Shown: positions 57,504-64,000 of the stretch, piece after piece
Layout of the letters: each line of letters opens with the position of its first letter
Numbering within the stretch: position 1 is the first letter of the stretch
Assembly (NCBI RefSeq): GCF_023146395.1
Contig: NZ_JAGLCD010000004.1
Span: 538,475-602,474 of the forward strand
Direction: 5' to 3'
DNA from: Aeromicrobium sp.
GTDB lineage: Bacteria > Actinomycetota > Actinomycetes > Propionibacteriales > Nocardioidaceae
DNA length: 64,000 nt
Notes under the pieces: generated by a model
What the model was told of the DNA's origin: nothing
Seen by the model: the letters and a program-made list of their open reading frames with translations, nothing else
Database searches by the model: none
Position numbers and translations under genes: made by a program

Positions 57504-58366
57504 CTCGACACGCGGCGGATCAGGCCCTCCTGGGCCACGGTGGCCACCAGGGCGCCGCGCTCGTCGAAGACGCGCGCGGTGCTGAGGCCCCGGGCCCCCG
57601 AGGCCGACGGCGACGACTGGTCGTAGAGCATCCACCCGTCGACCGCGACGGGCCGGTGGAACCAGATGACGTGGTCGAGCGACGCGGGCTGGACCGAGGG
57701 CGACCCGATGTAGACGCCATGGGGCACCAGCGAGGCGCCGAGCAGGCTCAGGTCGCTGATGTAGGTGAAGGCCGCGTTGTGGATCAGTCGCGACGCCGGC
57801 AGCTCGCCCGAGGCCTTGAACCACAGGCGCTGCACGACCAGCCGTCCGCTCGCGTCCCGCGCCGCCTCGTCACGGTTGTCACCGACGTAGCGCAGGTCGA
57901 ACGACGACCACTCGCGGCTCCACTGCTCGGCGTACTCCGCGCCTCGGGCCTTGACGATCTCGCCCAGCGGGATCGCGTCGTCGGGCGACGGGACCTCCGG
58001 CATGGGGTCCTGGTGCTCGAAGCCCGGCTCCTCGACCTGGAACGACGCCGTCATGTAGAAGATGATCATGCCGTGCTGCCGCGCCGCGACCCGCCGCGTC
58101 GTGAACGAACGACCGTCGCGCACGTTCTCGACGTCGTAGACGATCGGGATGCTCGGATCGCCGCCCAGGATGAAGTAGATGTGCAGCGAGTGCAGGTGAC
58201 GGTCGTCCGGCACGGTGTTCTGCGCCGCCACGACGGCCTGGGCCGCGACCTGACCCCCGAAGACGCGCTTGAGCATCGAGTTCTGGGGCTGGCGACCGCG
58301 GAAGAGTCCGACCTCGAGCTGTTCGAGCTCGAGCAGGTCCAGCAGTTCGGTGAGGGAGGCAGGCAC
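57500..58366 (-). CDS. tesB: Acyl-CoA thioesterase II
   Basis: MPASLTELLDLLELEQLEVGLFRGRQPQNSMLKRVFGGQVAAQAVVAAQNTVPDDRHLHSLHIYFILGGDPSIPIVYDVENVRDGRSFTTRRVAARQHG...SLDHVIWFHRP. Confidence 0.95.
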   Translation of the reverse strand: MPASLTELLDLLELEQLEVGLFRGRQPQNSMLKRVFGGQVAAQAVVAAQNTVPDDRHLHSLHIYFILGGDPSIPIVYDVENVRDGRSFTTRRVAARQHGMIIFYMTASFQVEEPGFEHQDPMPEVPSPDDAIPLGEIVKARGAEYAEQWSREWSSFDLRYVGDNRDEAARDASGRLVVQRLWFKASGELPASRLIHNAAFTYISDLSLLGASLVPHGVYIGSPSVQPASLDHVIWFHRPVAVDGWMLYDQSSPSASGARGLSTARVFDERGALVATVAQEGLIRRVSS

Positions 58367-58392
58367 GAGGCGATCCTAGCGACCCGCAGGCC

Positions 58393-59328
58393 TCAGGAGT
58401 CTCCGTTCTTGCGCTGGCGCGCGAGGTACTCCTCGAACTGCCCGGCCAGCTCGTCGGCGCTCGGCAGGTCCTCGTCGCTCGCGAGCAGGGACTGGGCCGC
58501 GCCCCGGGTAAAGGCGTCGTACTGCTGCTCGAGCCCGCTGACGAGCTCGGCGCCGTGCTGGTCCTCGATCTGCGACTCGATCTCGACCATCGTGCTCGCG
58601 TGACGCTCCCGCAGCGGGGTCAGGTCGATCTGCAGGCCGAGACGATCGGTGACGGCCTCGAGCAGCACGACCGCGGCCCCGGGATAGTCGACCTGGGCCA
58701 GGTAGTGCGGGACGTGCGCGACATAGCCCGCGGCCTCGTGGCCCCAGGAACCGAGGCGGTACTCCAGCATCGACTGCGCCGAGGCCGGCACCACGAGCTC
58801 GGCCGACCACAGGTTCGTGCGGTCGATCAGCTCCGGCGAGGTGCCGTGGGCCGTGACGAGCATGGGCCGGGTGTGCGGGACCCCCATCGGGACCGAGCCC
58901 AGGCTCAGGGTCAGGTCGATCCCCAGGCTGTCGACGACCTGCCGGACCTCGGCGGCGAACCGCTCCCACAGGAAGTCCGGCTCCGGACCGGCGAGCACGA
59001 AGTACGGCCGACCCGTGAGGTCGTGCTCCAGGACGACGTCGAGCCGCGGGGCGTCGTAGTCGAGGTAGTGGTCCTTGTGGAACCGCAGCATGGGTCGCCG
59101 GGCGCGGTAGTCGAACATCGCGTCGATGTCGAAGGAGTGCACGACGTCGCCGTGCCCGGACAGCAGGTGCTCGGCCGCGAGGCGGGGACCGCCCCCGGCG
59201 GACAGGAAGCCGTCGAGCGCGACGACCAGCACCGTCTGGTCGTTCGGGTCGAGGGCGTCGTCGCCCCGCTCGTCAGGGGTCGGGGAGCTGTCGTCGGGCG
59301 TCTCGTCACGCTTCAAAGGCCACTTCAT
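58393..59328 (-). CDS. PAC2 family (proteasome assembly chaperone-like) protein
   Basis: MKWPLKRDETPDDSSPTPDERGDDALDPNDQTVLVVALDGFLSAGGGPRLAAEHLLSGHGDVVHSFDIDAMFDYRARRPMLRFHKDHYLDYDAPRLDVVLEHDLTGRPYFVLAGPEPDFLWERFAAEV. Confidence 0.88.
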   Translation of the reverse strand: MKWPLKRDETPDDSSPTPDERGDDALDPNDQTVLVVALDGFLSAGGGPRLAAEHLLSGHGDVVHSFDIDAMFDYRARRPMLRFHKDHYLDYDAPRLDVVLEHDLTGRPYFVLAGPEPDFLWERFAAEVRQVVDSLGIDLTLSLGSVPMGVPHTRPMLVTAHGTSPELIDRTNLWSAELVVPASAQSMLEYRLGSWGHEAAGYVAHVPHYLAQVDYPGAAVVLLEAVTDRLGLQIDLTPLRERHASTMVEIESQIEDQHGAELVSGLEQQYDAFTRGAAQSLLASDEDLPSADELAGQFEEYLARQRKNGDS

Positions 59329-59341
59329 CGTCAACCCTGCC

Positions 59342-61255
59342 CTAGCCCTCGTTGTTCCCGCTCGGCGGCAGGAACCGCAGTGCATCGTCGGCGACCGCCG
59401 GAGCGGTCAGGCCCAGCCGGCCCAGCAGGACGTCGCGCTTGGCGTGCGGCAGGAACTCCTGGGCGATCGCGTGGACGCGCACCGGAACCGCCAGGCCGGC
59501 ATCGCTCACGGCCTGCACGATGGTCGAGCCGACCCCGCCCTGCCGGCCGTTGTCCTCGATCGTCACGACGAGCCGGTGGTCGCGGGCGAGCTCGAGCAGC
59601 TGCGGGGGCAGCGGCTTGACCCAGCGAGGGTCGACGACCGTGCTGGCGACCCCGGCGTCGGCCAGCAGCTCGGCTGCCGCCAGCGCCGTGTGCGCCATGG
59701 GCCCCACGCCGACCAGCAGCACCTCGGCATCGTCGTCGCGGCGCAGGACGTCGACGACTCCCAGGCGCTCGACGGCCTCGACGTCCTCGGGCACCGCGCC
59801 CTTGGCGAAGCGGACGACCGACGGGGCGTCGTCGATCTCCACGGCCTCACGGAGGGCTTCACGCAGGCGTGAGCCGTCGCGGGGCGCCGCCAGGTGGAGC
59901 CCCGGCACGAGCTGGAGCAGCGACAGGTCCCACATGCCGTTGTGCGAGGCGCCGTCGTCGCCCGTGACGCCGGCCCGGTCGAGCACGAAGGTGACGCCGC
60001 AGCGGTGCAGGGCGGTGTCGAGCAGCACCTGGTCGAACGCGCGGTTCAGGAACGTCGCGTAGACGGCGACGACGGGATGGACCCCGCCCATCGCCAGACC
60101 CGTGGCACACGTGACGGCGTGCTGCTCGGCGATGCCGACGTCGAAGACCCGGTCGGGGAACTTGTCGGCGAATGCGTCGAGCCCGACGGGGTGGAGCATC
60201 GCCGCGGTGATGCCGACGACGTCGGTGCGCTCGTCGGCGATGCGCACGATCTCGTCGCGGAAGACCGAGGTCCAGCCGGCCGGGGCGACCGCGAGGGCGT
60301 CGCCCGTGAGCCGGTCGAACGGCACCGACTGGTGCATCTGGTCGTTCTCGTTGTCGACCGCGATGTCGTAGCCCTGACCCTTGGTCGTGAGCACGTGCAC
60401 CAGCACGGGGCCCGCGAACCGCTTCGCGGCCGTCAGCGCGGTCTCGAGCGCGTCGCGGTCGTGGCCGTCGACCGGACCGATGTACTTGATGCCGAGGTCC
60501 TCGAACATGCCCTGCGGGGCGAGCGCGTCCTTGACGCCCTTCTTGACCGCGTGCAGCGCCTCGTAGGCCGCCGGGCCCAGCGCGCCGCCGCGGCCGGTCA
60601 GGCGCTCCTTGATGGCCTGCAGGGTCGGCTCGTAGCCCGGGCTCGTACGGATGCGCGTGAGCCGCTGGGCCAGCCCACCGACCGTGGGACGGTACGAACG
60701 TCCGTTGTCGTTGACGACCACGACGAGGCGCCGGTCGCGGTGGGCCGCAATGTTGTTGAGCGCCTCCCAGGCCATGCCGCCGGTCATGGCACCGTCACCG
60801 ATCACGGCGACGACGTGCCGGTCCGACCCGGTCTGCTCGTGGGCACGCGCCAGTCCGTCGGCGTAGGACAGACTCGTGGAGGCGTGGGAGTTCTCGACCC
60901 AGTCGTGCTCGGACTCCGCCCGTGACGGATAGCCCGAGAGCCCCGTCTCGGTGCGCAGCCCCGCGAAGTCCCGCGCTCGGCCGGTGAGCATCTTGTGCAC
61001 GTAGGCCTGGTGGCCGGTGTCCCACACGACCTTGTCGTGCGGCGACTCGAAGACCCGGTGGATCGCCATCGTGAGCTCGACGACGCCCAGGTTGGGACCC
61101 AGGTGCCCGCCGCGTGCCGCCACGGCCGCGATCAGGAGCTCACGGACCTCCTCGGCCAGCTGGTCCAGCTCGGCCGGGTCCAGACCCTCGAGATCGCGCG
61201 GACCCGAGATCCCGGCCAGGATCCCGCGGGCTTCCACAGCGTCGTTCGCGGCCAT
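59342..61255 (-). CDS. dxs: 1-deoxy-D-xylulose-5-phosphate synthase
   Basis: [43 protein letters not shown]...[24 protein letters not shown]...[40 protein letters not shown]. Confidence 0.97.
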   Translation of the reverse strand: MAANDAVEARGILAGISGPRDLEGLDPAELDQLAEEVRELLIAAVAARGGHLGPNLGVVELTMAIHRVFESPHDKVVWDTGHQAYVHKMLTGRARDFAGLRTETGLSGYPSRAESEHDWVENSHASTSLSYADGLARAHEQTGSDRHVVAVIGDGAMTGGMAWEALNNIAAHRDRRLVVVVNDNGRSYRPTVGGLAQRLTRIRTSPGYEPTLQAIKERLTGRGGALGPAAYEALHAVKKGVKDALAPQGMFEDLGIKYIGPVDGHDRDALETALTAAKRFAGPVLVHVLTTKGQGYDIAVDNENDQMHQSVPFDRLTGDALAVAPAGWTSVFRDEIVRIADERTDVVGITAAMLHPVGLDAFADKFPDRVFDVGIAEQHAVTCATGLAMGGVHPVVAVYATFLNRAFDQVLLDTALHRCGVTFVLDRAGVTGDDGASHNGMWDLSLLQLVPGLHLAAPRDGSRLREALREAVEIDDAPSVVRFAKGAVPEDVEAVERLGVVDVLRRDDDAEVLLVGVGPMAHTALAAAELLADAGVASTVVDPRWVKPLPPQLLELARDHRLVVTIEDNGRQGGVGSTIVQAVSDAGLAVPVRVHAIAQEFLPHAKRDVLLGRLGLTAPAVADDALRFLPPSGNNEG

Positions 61256-61296
61256 TCGATCAGTCTACCGAGGCACGCCCACGGCGCTGGGAGGCC

Positions 61297-61803
61297 TCAG
61301 TGGTAGCTCCCCCGCTCGTGCCGCAGCGCCGGGACGTCGCTCAGGTCGACGGCCTCGATCTCGACCTCGTGGCGCACCGACCACCCCGTCTCGCCCTCGG
61401 CGACCTGGCTCACCCGGCCCCGCACGACGGCGGCCGAGCCGAGCAGCTCGGGACCGTGGGTGCCGTCGCTCCAGGAGCCGACCGTGAAGGGCCCGCCCGG
61501 CGCCGGCGCCTGCCCCGCGAACACCTCGGCCAGGTCGCCCTGGCCCGGGGCCAGCACGTTGACGACGCACGGCACGCCGGCCCCCAGCGACTCGGCGAGG
61601 TCCGACAGCGGGTCGAGCATCATCACGACGACGCCAGGGTCGCCGTCGACGACCAGGAGCGACGACACCGTGAGGCCGACGCGCGACCGTCCCGCCCCCG
61701 TCGTCACGACCGCCACGCCCGCGGGCCAGCGGCCGCGCAGACGGCGGACCACCGAACGCTCGCCCTCGGGCGGCAGGAACGGATGCTCGTCGTGGATCGT
61801 CAT
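61297..61803 (-). CDS. Flavin reductase-domain protein
   Basis: MTIHDEHPFLPPEGERSVVRRLRGRWPAGVAVVTTGAGRSRVGLTVSSLLVVDGDPGVVVMMLDPLSDLAESLGAGVPCVVNVLAPGQGDLAEVFAGQAPAPGGPF. Confidence 0.82.
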   Translation of the reverse strand: MTIHDEHPFLPPEGERSVVRRLRGRWPAGVAVVTTGAGRSRVGLTVSSLLVVDGDPGVVVMMLDPLSDLAESLGAGVPCVVNVLAPGQGDLAEVFAGQAPAPGGPFTVGSWSDGTHGPELLGSAAVVRGRVSQVAEGETGWSVRHEVEIEAVDLSDVPALRHERGSYH

Positions 61804-61826
61804 GCGTCCATCCTGCCCCCTCGACA

Positions 61827-61862
61827 CGACGCGGCCCCTCCGATCCGGAGGGGGCCGCGTCG
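61827..61862 (-). terminator. Hairpin downstream of acnA
   Basis: CGACGCGGCCCC-TCC ... GGA-GGGGCCGCGTCG with a one-base bulge. Confidence 0.75.
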
Positions 61863-61874
61863 GGAGTGCTCAGC

Positions 61875-64000
<2,126 letters not shown>

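Overview
This is a high-GC actinobacterial chromosome segment. Gene content suggests Nocardioidaceae/Aeromicrobium-like, which is an inference. Most of it is conserved housekeeping: an ABC-F ATPase (truncated at the left edge); sufR-B-D-Rieske-C-S-U-T Fe-S operon; LigD-type PrimPol and LigC repair enzymes; an ABC exporter, ctaA and ctaB; tkt-tal-pgi-pgl; gap-pgk-tpiA-secG-rbpA; whiA-yvcK-rapZ-uvrC-uvrA; a P450 plus membrane protein pair; an amino-acid permease; a TerC family protein; uvrB; a thiolase/FabG4/MaoC fatty-acid locus; two secreted S15/CocE hydrolases; tesB, a PAC2 protein and dxs; and acnA (truncated at the right edge). No CRISPR array, prophage, transposase, rRNA or tRNA was recognised. 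The main points for follow-up are: (1) an in-frame TAG inside a small conserved-looking ORF between ctaA and ctaB, whose reading frame continues about 50 codons beyond it; (2) a yybP-ykoY (Mn2+) riboswitch-like leader in front of terC, with a visible P1 / SD-sequestering switch; (3) a match to an ACACT-N5-TGTGA SufR operator at the sufR start; (4) a four-copy direct/inverted 21-23 bp repeat cluster next to a TetR gene; (5) four convergent gene pairs whose stop codons overlap in a shared CTAG; (6) pgi in the position where zwf-opcA usually sits; (7) a thiolase with an Ala/Lys/Pro-rich N-terminal tail; and (8) a translationally coupled P450 and multipass membrane protein. No obviously new multi-gene system was found. 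Functional calls rest on motifs recognised by eye, without database searches.
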